From Streptomyces sp. NBC_00102 (lineage in GTDB: Bacteria; Actinomycetota; Actinomycetes; Streptomycetales; Streptomycetaceae): a stretch of DNA of 64,000 nucleotides. Positions 8,276 to 25,100 of the stretch are shown here, one piece after another. The stretch covers positions 434,001 to 498,000 of the forward strand of contig NZ_JAPEMC010000003.1 in NCBI RefSeq assembly GCF_026343115.1, read 5' to 3'. Each line of letters starts with the position of its first letter. The first letter of the stretch is position 1. The notes under the pieces were generated by a model. That model worked only from the letters and a program-made list of their open reading frames with translations. It did no database searches and was not told the DNA's origin. The translations under genes were made by a program, and so were the position numbers.

Positions 8276-9304
8276 ATGGGACCAGTTTTCGACATTGTCG
8301 CCTTACGCAGTCTCGTCGCCGTCGCCGATCGGGGCGGATTCCACCGCGCCGCGGAGGCCCTGACACTCAGTCAGTCAGCAGTGAGTCAGCATGTCCGCCG
8401 CCTGGAGCGGGCGTTGGGCAGACCGGTGGTAGAACGGTCCGGCCGGGCGACCAAGTTCACCGAGGCGGGCAATCTCCTTCTCGACGAGGCGCGCCGGATA
8501 CTCGGTGTCCACGACGAGGCCGCGCGCAGGCTGCTCGGCTCCGAGCCGGCCACCATCGTCATCGGCTCCACCGAGCACGGAGCCGACCAGATCCTGCCCC
8601 GGATCACCGAGGCCGTCCACGGGACGCTCCCGCACTGCCGGGTCCGCTTCCGCATCGACCGCTCCGCACGGCTCGTGGAGGCCGTCGACCGCAGGTCGGT
8701 GGACCTGGCGGTGTACGTGACCGAGGCCGCCTCCACGGAGGGCATGCAGGTCGGTGGAATGCCCCTGACCTGGTACGCCGCACCGGGATGGTCGCCGCCG
8801 CCGGGCCCGGCGCCCCTTCCCCTGGTGGCGGTGGCCGCACCGTGTGCGATCCGCCGCAGGGCGCTGGACGTGCTCTCGGCGCACGGCATCGCCGCTTCGG
8901 TCGTCTGCGACGCCGGCTATCTCGCGGGAGTGCTGGAGGCCGCGCGTGCCGGGCTCGGGGTGGCCCTGCTGGCGACGGCAGGCCGGGGTCCGGAAGGTCT
9001 GGTGAGGTACGCCGGACTCCCTCCCGCACCCGCGATCCGGATGAGCGCGCACGCCCGGCCGGGCGCCGACCCCGCGATGGTCATGCACGCGGTGGAGGCC
9101 GTCCGTTCCCTGCTGGTCGGGCTGGAACCCGGCACGGCCGCACCGAAACCCGCCCCGGCCGCCCGGCCGGACACGCCTTCCACCTCGCGCACAGAGCCCG
9201 GCCACGTCCTGCCGGAAGAGGCCCACACTCTGCCAGGGCCGATCCCCTTCACCCTGGAACAGGCCACCGCGGACCGGACCCCCTCGGCCGTGCCCGCACG
9301 GTGA
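8276..9304 (+). CDS. LysR-family transcriptional regulator (contains a TTA codon)
   Basis: 342 residues. The N-terminal winged helix-turn-helix is typical of LysR proteins: LRSLVAVADRGGFHRAAEAL, then LSQSAVSQHVRRLERALGRP. The effector domain follows and ends around residue 285. About 55 proline- and alanine-rich residues extend beyond the usual C-terminus. Codon 10 (8303-8305) is TTA, the rare leucine codon that makes translation depend on the bldA tRNA in Streptomyces. The gene is divergent from the FAD-linked oxidase, its most likely target (inference). The ATG has no visible ribosome-binding site, consistent with leaderless expression. The effector is unknown. Confidence 0.88.
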   Translation: MGPVFDIVALRSLVAVADRGGFHRAAEALTLSQSAVSQHVRRLERALGRPVVERSGRATKFTEAGNLLLDEARRILGVHDEAARRLLGSEPATIVIGSTEHGADQILPRITEAVHGTLPHCRVRFRIDRSARLVEAVDRRSVDLAVYVTEAASTEGMQVGGMPLTWYAAPGWSPPPGPAPLPLVAVAAPCAIRRRALDVLSAHGIAASVVCDAGYLAGVLEAARAGLGVALLATAGRGPEGLVRYAGLPPAPAIRMSAHARPGADPAMVMHAVEAVRSLLVGLEPGTAAPKPAPAARPDTPSTSRTEPGHVLPEEAHTLPGPIPFTLEQATADRTPSAVPAR

Positions 9305-9401
9305 CCCGCGCCCGCCCAGGTGCGGCTTCGGCGGGCCGCGGTGGCCTCCACCCGGCCCCGGTCCGCCGCACCGGCCGTTCTTCTCACCCCTGCGCGATGC
9401 C

Positions 9402-9430
9402 TTGACGTGACCCCGACAGAATGGCTTTAT
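9402..9430 (+). promoter_or_regulatory. Promoter of the mannanase gene
   Basis: TTGACG at 9402-9407 is a good -35 box. CTTTAT, 17 bp later (9425-9430), is a plausible -10 box and runs straight into the first CebR-type operator. The mannanase GTG start is about 70 bp downstream. Confidence 0.6.
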
Positions 9431-9461
9431 GGGAGCGCTCCCATTTGTGGGAGCGCTCCCA
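9430..9461. promoter_or_regulatory. Two tandem CebR-type operators
   Basis: Two perfect copies of TGGGAGCGCTCCCA occupy 9430-9443 and 9448-9461, with centres 18 bp apart. This 14-bp palindrome is the known binding site of CebR, the LacI-family cellobiose/cello-oligosaccharide-responsive repressor of Streptomyces. The first copy abuts the predicted -10 box, so bound repressor should block transcription of the mannanase gene. Confidence 0.9.
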
Positions 9462-9501
9462 TAACGCCCGATGCTCGACGCGTCCACCCTCTGGAGCCGC
9501 A

Positions 9502-11175
9502 GTGAGAACAGCGAGAAGCACGGCACGAACGCACCCCGTACCCCTCCTCAGGCGAGCCCTGACCGCTCTCCTCGGGATCATCCTCGTCGGCGCCCTGGCC
9601 CCGGCGACCGCCTTGGCGCAGACCAGTTCGACGGCAGCCGCCACAACCGGTCTCCACATCAGCAACGGGCGCCTCCTCGAAGGCAACGGCAAGGACTTCG
9701 TGATGCGCGGGGTCAACCACGCGCACACCTGGTACCCGGGCGAGACCCAGTCGCTGGCCGACATCAAGGCGACGGGCGCCAACAGCGTCCGCGTGGTGCT
9801 CTCCGACGGTTACCGGTGGACGAAGAACAGCCCCACCGAGGTCGCCGGGATCATCACCCAGTGCAAGGCCAACCGGCTCATCTGCGTACTGGAGGTGCAC
9901 GACACCACCGGCTACGGCGAGGACTCCGCCGCGGGCACCCTCGACCACGCGGCCGACTACTGGATCAGCCTGAAGGACGTCCTGGCCGGCCAGGAGAGCT
10001 ACGTCATCATCAACATCGGCAACGAGCCCTGGGGCAACACCAACCCGGCAGGGTGGACCGCCCCCACCATCAGCGCCGTGCAGAAGCTGCGCGCCGCCGG
10101 CTTCCAGCACACGATCATGGTGGACGCCCCCAACTGGGGCCAGGACTGGCAGGGCGTCATGCGCGCCAACGCCCAGTCGGTGTACAACGCCGACACCACC
10201 GGCAACCTGATCTTCTCGATCCACATGTACAGCGTCTACAACACCGCCCAGGCCGTCACCGACTACCTGAACGCCTTCGTGAGCGCCAAACTGCCCATCC
10301 TGATCGGTGAGTTCGGAGGCCCGGCAGATCAGTACGGGGATCCGGACGAGGACACCATGATGGCCACCGCCGAGCAGCTGAAGCTCGGTTACCTGGCCTG
10401 GTCCTGGAGCGGCAACACGGACCCGATCCTGGACCTGGTCATCGACTTCGACCCGACCCGGCTCAGCTCCTGGGGCGAGCGCATCTTCCACGGCGCCAAC
10501 GGCATCGCGCAGACCTCGAAGGAGGCCACCGTCTTCGGCGGAACGACGGCCGACACCCAGGCCCCGACCGCTCCCGGCACCCCGACCGCCTCGGCCGTGA
10601 CCGCGACCTCGGCCACCCTGAGCTGGGCCGCGGCGACGGACAACGTCGGCGTGACGGGATACGACGTCGTGCGCGTCAGCGGCACCACCGAGACCTCGGT
10701 CGCGTCGTCCACCACCCCCGGAGTCACGGTGAACTCCCTCACCGCGGGCACCGCTTACTCCTTCGCGGTGTACGCACGCGACGCGGCCGGAAACCGTTCG
10801 GCGCGCTCGGCCGCGGTGAGCCTGACGACCACCACCGGCGGCGGCTCCACCGGGGCAGCCTGCTCCGTCGCGTACCGCGTGGTCGGCGACTGGGGCAACG
10901 GCTTCCAGGGGGAGATCACCCTTCGGAACACGGGCACCGCCGCCGTGAGCAACTGGAAGCTCGGCTTCTCCTTCGCCAACGGCCAGACCATCAACAACAT
11001 GTGGGGCGGGACCCCCACCCAGAGCGGAAGCGCGGTGAGCGTGACCCCGGCCGCGTACACCTCCGCCATCGCCGTCAACTCCTCGGTCACCCTCGGGTTC
11101 ATCGGCACACGGGGGGCCACGAACGCCTCACCGGCCGCCTTCGACCTCAGCGGCACGGCCTGCACCCTCGCCTGA
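9502..11175 (+). CDS. Secreted endo-beta-1,4-mannanase, GH5 + FN3 + CBM2
   Basis: 557 residues. Residues 1-40 are a signal peptide with arginines, a hydrophobic core (ALLGIILVGALAPATA) and cleavage near ALAQ. Residues about 49-345 are a GH5 catalytic domain closely resembling streptomycete beta-mannanase ManA (MRGVNHAHTWYPG, VVLSDG, EVHDTTGYG). The acid/base is Glu175 in NIGNEPWG and the nucleophile Glu270 in IGEFGG. A fibronectin III domain (about 353-443) and a family 2 cellulose-binding module (about 454-557, CSVAYRVVGDWGNGFQ) follow. The frame is open from 9421, but GTG 9502 is chosen because it follows GGAG by 6 bp and because the CebR operators would otherwise be coding. The enzyme should cleave mannan backbones outside the cell while anchored to cellulose. 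Confidence 0.9.
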   Translation: MRTARSTARTHPVPLLRRALTALLGIILVGALAPATALAQTSSTAAATTGLHISNGRLLEGNGKDFVMRGVNHAHTWYPGETQSLADIKATGANSVRVVLSDGYRWTKNSPTEVAGIITQCKANRLICVLEVHDTTGYGEDSAAGTLDHAADYWISLKDVLAGQESYVIINIGNEPWGNTNPAGWTAPTISAVQKLRAAGFQHTIMVDAPNWGQDWQGVMRANAQSVYNADTTGNLIFSIHMYSVYNTAQAVTDYLNAFVSAKLPILIGEFGGPADQYGDPDEDTMMATAEQLKLGYLAWSWSGNTDPILDLVIDFDPTRLSSWGERIFHGANGIAQTSKEATVFGGTTADTQAPTAPGTPTASAVTATSATLSWAAATDNVGVTGYDVVRVSGTTETSVASSTTPGVTVNSLTAGTAYSFAVYARDAAGNRSARSAAVSLTTTTGGGSTGAACSVAYRVVGDWGNGFQGEITLRNTGTAAVSNWKLGFSFANGQTINNMWGGTPTQSGSAVSVTPAAYTSAIAVNSSVTLGFIGTRGATNASPAAFDLSGTACTLA

Positions 11176-11204
11176 CCCGTCCGGCCCGATTACCGCTACG
11201 ACCC

Positions 11205-11237
11205 GATGCCCGGCAGGGCCCCACCCTGCCGGGCATC
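11205..11237 (+). terminator. Terminator of the mannanase gene
   Basis: A perfect 14-bp stem, GATGCCCGGCAGGG paired with its complement, encloses a 5-base loop 29 bp after the mannanase stop. A short GGCTTT follows. GC-rich hairpins without long T runs are normal terminators in Streptomyces. Confidence 0.8.
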
Positions 11238-11335
11238 GGCTTTCGGGCGAGAACTGCCGTACCCGGCAGGTTCGTCCGTCCATCATGTGGACCGCCCATT
11301 GCCCGGGCGCGGCACGACTGCCAAGGTTCGTGACC

Positions 11336-11431
11336 ATGACAACCCTTGGGGAACTCGGGTACGCACCCGCCCTGCTCGTGGCCCGTCGCCACGTGGACCA
11401 GTGCAGGCAGTCCAGCGCACTCTGTCGCTGA
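11336..11431 (+). CDS. Putative RRHVD-type regulatory leader peptide, 31 aa
   Basis: A short ORF whose second half reads ARRHVDQCRQSSALCR just before TGA. Actinobacteria carry many short upstream peptides with an RRHVD..R..SSA.CR signature, annotated as putative leader peptides and often linked to sulfur or cysteine metabolism. The two cysteine codons near the end fit a cysteine-sensing attenuator. ATG 11336 has AAGG about 10 bp upstream; GTG 11330 is an in-frame alternative. The next gene is the secreted propeller-like protein 268 bp downstream, an unusual target. No other gene explains the 11238-11699 interval. Assignment rests on the motif only. Confidence 0.6.
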   Translation: MTTLGELGYAPALLVARRHVDQCRQSSALCR

Positions 11432-11699
11432 CCCCACCGGTCCGGTCCCGGAGGGACGTTCCGCCGCTTCTCGGCGCTCCTCCCGCACCCCGGGTTCTCC
11501 TCACCGGCGTCCCGCCGCACCGCGGCCCCGGACCGTCGGCCTCCTGACAGTGACCACCACCGGCTCGCTCCGTCATCCCTGACGTCGTCGGCGGTCGAAC
11601 TCTGCCTTCCCCTTCCGACACCTCCCGATGTCCTGCGGATGTCCGCCGCTCCCGGCTGCCGTCCGTCGCCATCGGCTGCCCCTTGCCGTCCTCTCCCGA

Positions 11700-13154
11700 A
11701 TGGACTCCGCCGTGCCTCGTCCGTCCCTGTTCCCGCGTGCCGCCGTGCTGGGCGCCGCCACCCTCTTCACCCTGGCGGCGGCGTTCCCGGCTCAGGCCGC
11801 GACGACGTTCGGTCCGCTGCCGCCGCACAACCCGTACAGCGGCCCCCAGGGGACCGCGACCATGCACGGCGACACCGGTTCGTCCGACGCGACCCCGCTT
11901 CCCGGGCCCGGGACGGGGTCGCTGACCTCGAAGCGGGTCGCCCTCCAGTCCGCCTGCCCCACGATCCTGGTCGGGTCGGACGGTTACCCGGTGGCCCTCT
12001 GCACGCCGATCTTCGGCCAGGTGCCCACCGTGCACCTGCTCGACCCGGCGTCCGGCGCGTCGCTGACCACGCTCACCATCGCCAAGGGCTCGCTGCTGGG
12101 CGGGGTGTACGCCTATCTCGACAACCAGGACCGGCTCGTCGCGGTCGACGGGAACCGCACCCTGCTCCGCATCGGGCACCGCAGGAACGCCTCGGGCGAC
12201 TGGGAACTGTATGTGGCGAGTTCACTCTCGCTGGCCGGGGCCGTACCGGAGGGCGATGCCGTCACCGGGGTGTCGCCCGACTGGCAGGGCCGGGTCTGGT
12301 TCGCCACGGGTGGTGGGGTGGTCGGTACCGCCGACGACACCACCGGCACCGTCCGCTCGCTGGCCCTGCCGACCGGGGAGCGTGTCGACAACTCGATCTC
12401 GACGGCGCCGGAGGGCACATCGGTCGCCACCAGCCACGCCACGTACCTGCTGAACGCCGCCGCGGACGGCACGCCCACCATCACCTGGCGGCAGGCCTAC
12501 GACCGCGGTCCCGCCCGCAAGCCCGGTCAGCTGAGCTGGGGCACGGGCTCGACCCCGACGTTCTTCGGGCCGCGCACCGGAACCGACTACGTCACGATCG
12601 TGGACAACGCCTCGCCCACCGAGAACCTCCTCGTGTACCGGACCGACACCGGCGCCCAGGTCTGCTCGGTCCCGGTGCTCAAGTCCGGCAGCGGCAGCGA
12701 GAACTCCCCCGTCGCGGTGGGCAACTCGGTCTTCGTCGCCAGCACGTACGGCTACCCCTACCCCGCCCTCCCGGCGAACGCCGGCACCAGCGTCCCCGCC
12801 TCCGCCGACTTCACGGGCGGCTTCAGCCGGGTCGACGTACGCGCGGACGGCTCCGGCTGCGACCTGAAGTGGGACACCAACGTCCGCTCCTCCGCCGTGC
12901 CCCGGCTGTCCACGGCGGACGGCCTCCTCCACACCATCGTCCGCAGCCCGCTCATCCCGGGCACCAACAGCACGTCCATCCTGGACAACTTCGCCTACGC
13001 GGAGATCGACCCGGAGACCGGCAAGACGGTGCGCACCAAGTCCGTCGGTACCGGTTCGCTCTTCGACTCCCTCCAGATGGTGGGCTCCATCGCCCCGGGC
13101 GGCGTGGTCTACCAGGGGACCATCACCGGAGTGGTGCGCATCAACAACGGCTGA
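11700..13154 (+). CDS. Secreted protein, probable beta-propeller
   Basis: 484 residues. The N-terminus is a signal peptide (LFPRAAVLGAATLFTLAAAFPAQAA, cleavage near residue 32). The mature protein shows repeated beta-rich blades, such as GVSPDWQGRVWFATGGGVVGTADDTTG, DYVTIVDNASPTENLLVYRTDTG and NFAYAEIDPETGKTV, resembling a PQQ- or SMP30-type beta-propeller. No catalytic motif is obvious; Cys residues at several sites may form disulfides. ATG 11700 gives a normal signal peptide; GTG 11712 is possible. A 31-codon RRHVD-type leader lies 268 bp upstream. It converges with the RNA ligase gene and shares a hairpin with it. The function is unknown. Confidence 0.75.
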   Translation: MDSAVPRPSLFPRAAVLGAATLFTLAAAFPAQAATTFGPLPPHNPYSGPQGTATMHGDTGSSDATPLPGPGTGSLTSKRVALQSACPTILVGSDGYPVALCTPIFGQVPTVHLLDPASGASLTTLTIAKGSLLGGVYAYLDNQDRLVAVDGNRTLLRIGHRRNASGDWELYVASSLSLAGAVPEGDAVTGVSPDWQGRVWFATGGGVVGTADDTTGTVRSLALPTGERVDNSISTAPEGTSVATSHATYLLNAAADGTPTITWRQAYDRGPARKPGQLSWGTGSTPTFFGPRTGTDYVTIVDNASPTENLLVYRTDTGAQVCSVPVLKSGSGSENSPVAVGNSVFVASTYGYPYPALPANAGTSVPASADFTGGFSRVDVRADGSGCDLKWDTNVRSSAVPRLSTADGLLHTIVRSPLIPGTNSTSILDNFAYAEIDPETGKTVRTKSVGTGSLFDSLQMVGSIAPGGVVYQGTITGVVRINNG

Positions 13155-13170
13155 TCCCGGGGAAGGCGAG

Positions 13171-13226
13171 GACGGTGACGTGGTGTTCCGGCGCGGCCCG
13201 GCCGGCCGGGAAGCCACGTCACCGTC
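13171..13226. terminator. Bidirectional terminator between convergent genes
   Basis: GACGGTGACGTGG at 13171-13183 pairs perfectly with CCACGTCACCGTC at 13214-13226. Further pairing is possible in the GC-rich loop. It sits between the stops of the secreted protein and the RNA ligase, so it can serve both. Confidence 0.75.
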
Positions 13227-13230
13227 GGTG

Positions 13231-14355
13231 TCAGTCCTCGGCGTCCCGGAAGGGCCTGTCGCCGCGCGGCTTGACCTCCCTCCACGCCCAGGCGCTGACG
13301 GCGTCGTCGCGGCCGTCGTGAAGGAGGAACAGGACGCCCCGGTGCTCGGCGCCGGCCGCTTCCAGGGCGAAGGCCTTGCGGTCGGCGCCGGCGGGGAGGG
13401 CCGCCACGACACGGCCGTACTCCTCCCTCGCCCGCTCGACGAGCCGGTCGTGCCGCTCGCGCAGAGAGGCCGCGACGGCGCGGGTCCAGTCGGCGAACTC
13501 GTCGGGCACCTCGTCGAACAGGACTGCCGGGTCCTGACCGGACGCCAGCACTTCCCAGACGGTCCGTTCGTTGGTGCCGGTGAACAGCTTGTGCAGGGCG
13601 AGGTAGGCGGACAGCTTGATCTTCGCCCTGGCTCCGGAGGCGTAGCGGATGACGTACCCCTCCTCGTCCGTACCGTCGGCCCTCACTCCGTCCAGGGTGG
13701 TGCTCGTGGCGGCCAGCCGCTCCAGTTCCGCGAGACCGTCCCGCAGACCCCAGGACCGGACGACCGTGCCGATGGGCTTCCAGCCCGGGGCGACGGAGGA
13801 CAGCGGTTCCTCCACGCGGTCGGCCGGCCGGTAGGCGGCGAGGAGGACGAGGTCTTCGCGCCGCCCGTAGTCGACGACGACCCGATTGGCGGGGTAGACC
13901 GCCTCGGCGAGGTAGGTGAGTTCGGGGTCGAGGCCGGACAGGTCGGCGGCGTCGAGGACGGCCTGGGCCCACTGGGCCTGCCCGGAGACGAAGCTTCCCT
14001 TCGACGCGGCGTGCCAGCGGCCGTCGTAGTGGAAGACGATGATCAGCGAACCGTCCGTCTTCTCGAATATCTCGAACGGCTCGGCGGGCAGCGGCGGGGC
14101 GAAGTCGTGCGCTCCGTGCATGGCCGTCAGGAAGATCTTCGGGAACGGCAGGGCGACCACCGCGCCGGAGAGGTCGTCGGCGACCAGACCACGGCAGCGC
14201 ATGGTGACCGGCGTCCACACGTGCCCGTACTGGCATTCTCGCGTGTAGGTGTAGATCGACAGGGGCAGGGTCGGATGGGTTTTCCGGCTGACGTGGCCGG
14301 CCTCCATGGCGGCGGCGAGGTCGGCGGGCGGCAGGAGGGTGTCGAGGTCGGTCAT
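13231..14355 (-). CDS. RNA ligase, T4 Rnl1-like
   Basis: 374 residues with the nucleotidyltransferase pattern of ATP-dependent RNA ligases. Motif I is EKTDGSL with Lys99 as the predicted AMP acceptor. SKGSF, LAEAVYPANRVVVDY, the EEGYVIRY segment (motif IV-like) and AKIKLSAYLALH (motif V, K-x-K) follow. Such enzymes seal 5'-phosphate and 3'-hydroxyl RNA ends, often in tRNA repair. No Pnkp/Hen1-type partner is adjacent. The start at MTDLDTLL is preferred; the frame is open 18 codons further. It lies downstream of the NRPS genes on the same strand, but a strong hairpin separates them, so it is probably transcribed independently and unrelated to peptide biosynthesis. Confidence 0.78.
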   Translation of the reverse strand: MTDLDTLLPPADLAAAMEAGHVSRKTHPTLPLSIYTYTRECQYGHVWTPVTMRCRGLVADDLSGAVVALPFPKIFLTAMHGAHDFAPPLPAEPFEIFEKTDGSLIIVFHYDGRWHAASKGSFVSGQAQWAQAVLDAADLSGLDPELTYLAEAVYPANRVVVDYGRREDLVLLAAYRPADRVEEPLSSVAPGWKPIGTVVRSWGLRDGLAELERLAATSTTLDGVRADGTDEEGYVIRYASGARAKIKLSAYLALHKLFTGTNERTVWEVLASGQDPAVLFDEVPDEFADWTRAVAASLRERHDRLVERAREEYGRVVAALPAGADRKAFALEAAGAEHRGVLFLLHDGRDDAVSAWAWREVKPRGDRPFRDAED

Positions 14356-14447
14356 GCGGGACAGCTTGCGCGGCGAAGCCCCGGCGGGGCGAAGGCTTTT
14401 CGCCGCCACCGGCGGGAGGCGTCCGCATCCGCCGCGGTCCGGCCGGT

Positions 14448-14482
14448 TCCGGGGACGGGAGTGGCGTCGTCCCGTCCCCGGA
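14448..14482 (-). terminator. Terminator closing the NRPS operon
   Basis: A perfect 13-bp inverted repeat (TCCGGGGACGGGA, 14448-14460, and its complement, 14470-14482) with a 9-base loop begins 5 bp after the NRPS2 stop. It separates the operon from the RNA ligase gene on the same strand. Confidence 0.75.
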
Positions 14483-14487
14483 CTCCG

Positions 14488-22178
<7,691 letters not shown>

Positions 22179-22182
<4 letters not shown>

Positions 22183-25100
22183 TTGCGTCCACCCCACTTG
22201 TTCTGCAGTCGGTCGATCTGGGCCTGGTCCAGGGAGACCAGGGGAAGGTCGGACGGTGTCCAGCCGCCCGCGTCGGGCCGGTCGGCGTGTTCGGCGAGCA
22301 CGCGCAGGGCGCGGGCGAACGCCTCGGACAGGGCCTCCACCTCGTCCTCCGGGAGGAGTTCGGCGGGCCAGGTCCAGCGGGTCACCAGGCTCGGGCCGTC
22401 GGGGAGATCCTCGGTGTGCGCGTTGATGTCGAGCACGTGGTGGACGGGCATGCCGGGGTCCTGGGCCGGGGGCCCGCCCGCGTCGGGCAGCACCTCCCAG
22501 TCGGCTCCGCCCGTCTCTTCCGGGGAACCCGCGTATCTCCCGAGGTAGTTGAAGCCGATCTGCGGGTCGGGCGCGGCGGCCAGCCGGGAGCGGGTCGTCG
22601 CGTTGAGCCGGCGGAGCATGCCGTAGCCGACCCCGTGGTCGGGGACGGTCCGCAGCTGCTCCTTGACGCGCTTGAGGGCGCGTTCGGCCAGCGCGGCGTC
22701 GAAGCGGCCGGGGGCGCGCGGGTCGAGCGGCCCAGGGTCCAGCCGGACCGGGTAGAGGCTGGTGAACCAGCCGACGGTACGGGACAGGTCGAGGTTCTCG
22801 TCGATCTGCTCCCGGCCGTGGCCCTCCAGGTCGACGAGGACGGCGGTCGTTTCCGGCCCGCCCCGTCCGTTTCCGGCGGGACCCCGTTCGGCGCGCCGGG
22901 CGCTCACCGCGAGGGCGAGGCCGGTGAGCAGGACGTCGTCCACTCCGGCACGGAAGGCAGTGGGGACGGTGGTGAGGAGGGGCCGCGTCCAGGTGGCGGG
23001 CAGCCGGGTGACGAGGGTGCGGGTGCGGCCCGCGGTGTCCCGGCCGGGGTCGAGCGGGCGGTGTCCCAGCCTCGGGTCGGGGGTGCTCGACGCCGCTTCC
23101 CAGAGCGGGAGTTCCGCCTCGCGGGCGGGGCTCTGTGCCTGGGAGGCGAGGAGGTGCGCCCACCGCCGGTAGGAGGTGGAGGCGGCGAGCCGGGCGTCCG
23201 TGGAGGCGCCTTCGGTGACGATCCGCCAGGCGGTGGCCAGGTCGGCGGCGAGGATGCGCCAGGAGACGGCGTCGACGGCCAGGTGGTGGACGACGAGGAG
23301 GAGCCGCCCCCTCGTCTCGGGTCCGGCGTCGCACCAGACGGCCTCCACGACGTTCCCGTCCGAGGGGCTGAGCCGGCCGCGGGCCTCCTCGCCCGCCCCG
23401 GTGAGGGCGGCCCGGACGGCGCCGGCGTCGAGACCCGCCACGTCGATCCGGGTGAACCGGTCGTGGGCGGGGACGGAGCCCGGGGGCAGCGCTTCCAGGA
23501 CGGGCTCGTCCCCGGCCGCCTTCGCGACCCGGAGCCGGAGCATGTCGTGGTGGTCGAGGAGGAGTTGAAGGGCGGCGACGAGTGTGCCGGGGCGGGCTCC
23601 CGTCGGTGTGCGCAGCACTCCCGACTGGTTGTAGCCGTCCGTGGTGCCCGTCCGCTCCAGGAACCAGGCGGCGATGGGGGTCGCCGGCATGGTGCCGGTC
23701 CCCCGCTCCTCGGGCCCCGAGGCCCCCCGGCCGGGTGCGGTGCCCGGGTCGAGCGTGGTGGACGCGGCGGCGATGGCCTCGGGCGTGCGGTGGACGAAGA
23801 CGTCGCGGGGGGTGACCCGGAGGCCGGCCTCGCGGACCCGGCTGACGAGCTGGATGGAGAGGATGCTGTCGCCGCCGAGAGCGAAGAAGTCGTCGTCGGT
23901 GCGGACGACGGGTGTACGCAGGACGGAGGCGAACACCTCGCAGAGCACCCGCTCCTTCTCCGTGCGCGGCCGGGAGCCCGGGCGTGCGGCGTCGGGCCGC
24001 ACGGGGGCGGGCAGGGCCCGCCGGTCGGTCTTGCCGTTGGGCAGCAGCGGCAGCGCGTCCAGGCTCACGAAAGCGGCGGGCACCATGTACGCGGGCAGGG
24101 TCTCGGCGAGCCGGGCGCGCAGTGCGCGTTCCGCGGGGGCCGGGGAGCCGCCGCGCGGGTCGGGGACGGTGTAGGCGACCAGGCGCCGCTCGCCGGGGCG
24201 GTCCTCCCGGACCAGGACGCAGGCGGTGGCGATCGGGTCGAGCGCGGTGAGGGCGGCCTCGATCTCCCCCGCCTCGATGCGGAATCCGTTCACCTTGACC
24301 TGGTCGTCGGCGCGCCCGACATGGGTGAGCAGGCCGTCGGCGTCCCGTCGGACGAGGTCGCCGGTGCGGTACATCCGGCTTCCGGCGGGACCCCAGGGGT
24401 CGGCGACGAACCGTGCGGCGGTCAGTCCGGGGCGGCCCAGGTAGCCGCGGGCGAGTCCGTCGCCCGCGAGGTGCAGTTCCCCGGTGACGCCGGGCGGCAC
24501 GGGCCGCAGAGCGGCGTCGAGTACGTAGGCGCGGGTGTTGTCGACCGGGTGTCCGAGCGGCACGCCGCCCTCCCCCGCCGGTCCGTCCGCTTCGGCGGCC
24601 CGGTGGTGGTGGGCGGTGGCGTCGATGGTGGCCTCGGTCGGCCCGTAGAGGTTGTGGACCTCGGTCCGCCACTCGCGTCGGACGCGTTCCGCCAGTGCCC
24701 GGGGCAGGGGTTCGCCGCCGCAGAGGACGGCCCTCAGCGTCCCGGGTGCCGCGCCGGGGCCCGTCTCGGTGAGGACGACCGAGAGGTGCGAGGGCACGAA
24801 CTGGGCGAGGGTCACGCCCTCCGCGCACATCCTGGCCAGCAGCCCGGCGGGATCGTGGTTGAGGGTGGACGGCACGGGGCAGGTGGAGCCGCCGTGCAGC
24901 AGCGGCAGCCAGGTCTCCCAGACCGAGGCGTCGAAGCTCGGCGAGGTGCGGGCGAGGACCCGGTCGTCGCCGGTGAGCCCGAGGTGGTCCGCCATCCACG
25001 CCATGTGGTTGGTGAGGGAGGCGTGGGTGACGACCACACCCTTGGGGCGGCCGGTGGAGCCCGAGGTGTAGATGACGTACGCGGCGTCACGCGGGTCGGG

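Noticed and set aside
9421..9501. An upstream ATG that would lengthen the mannanase N-terminus
   Set aside because: It would place the promoter's CebR operators inside coding sequence and put 27 residues before a normal signal peptide. GTG 9502 has a ribosome-binding site.
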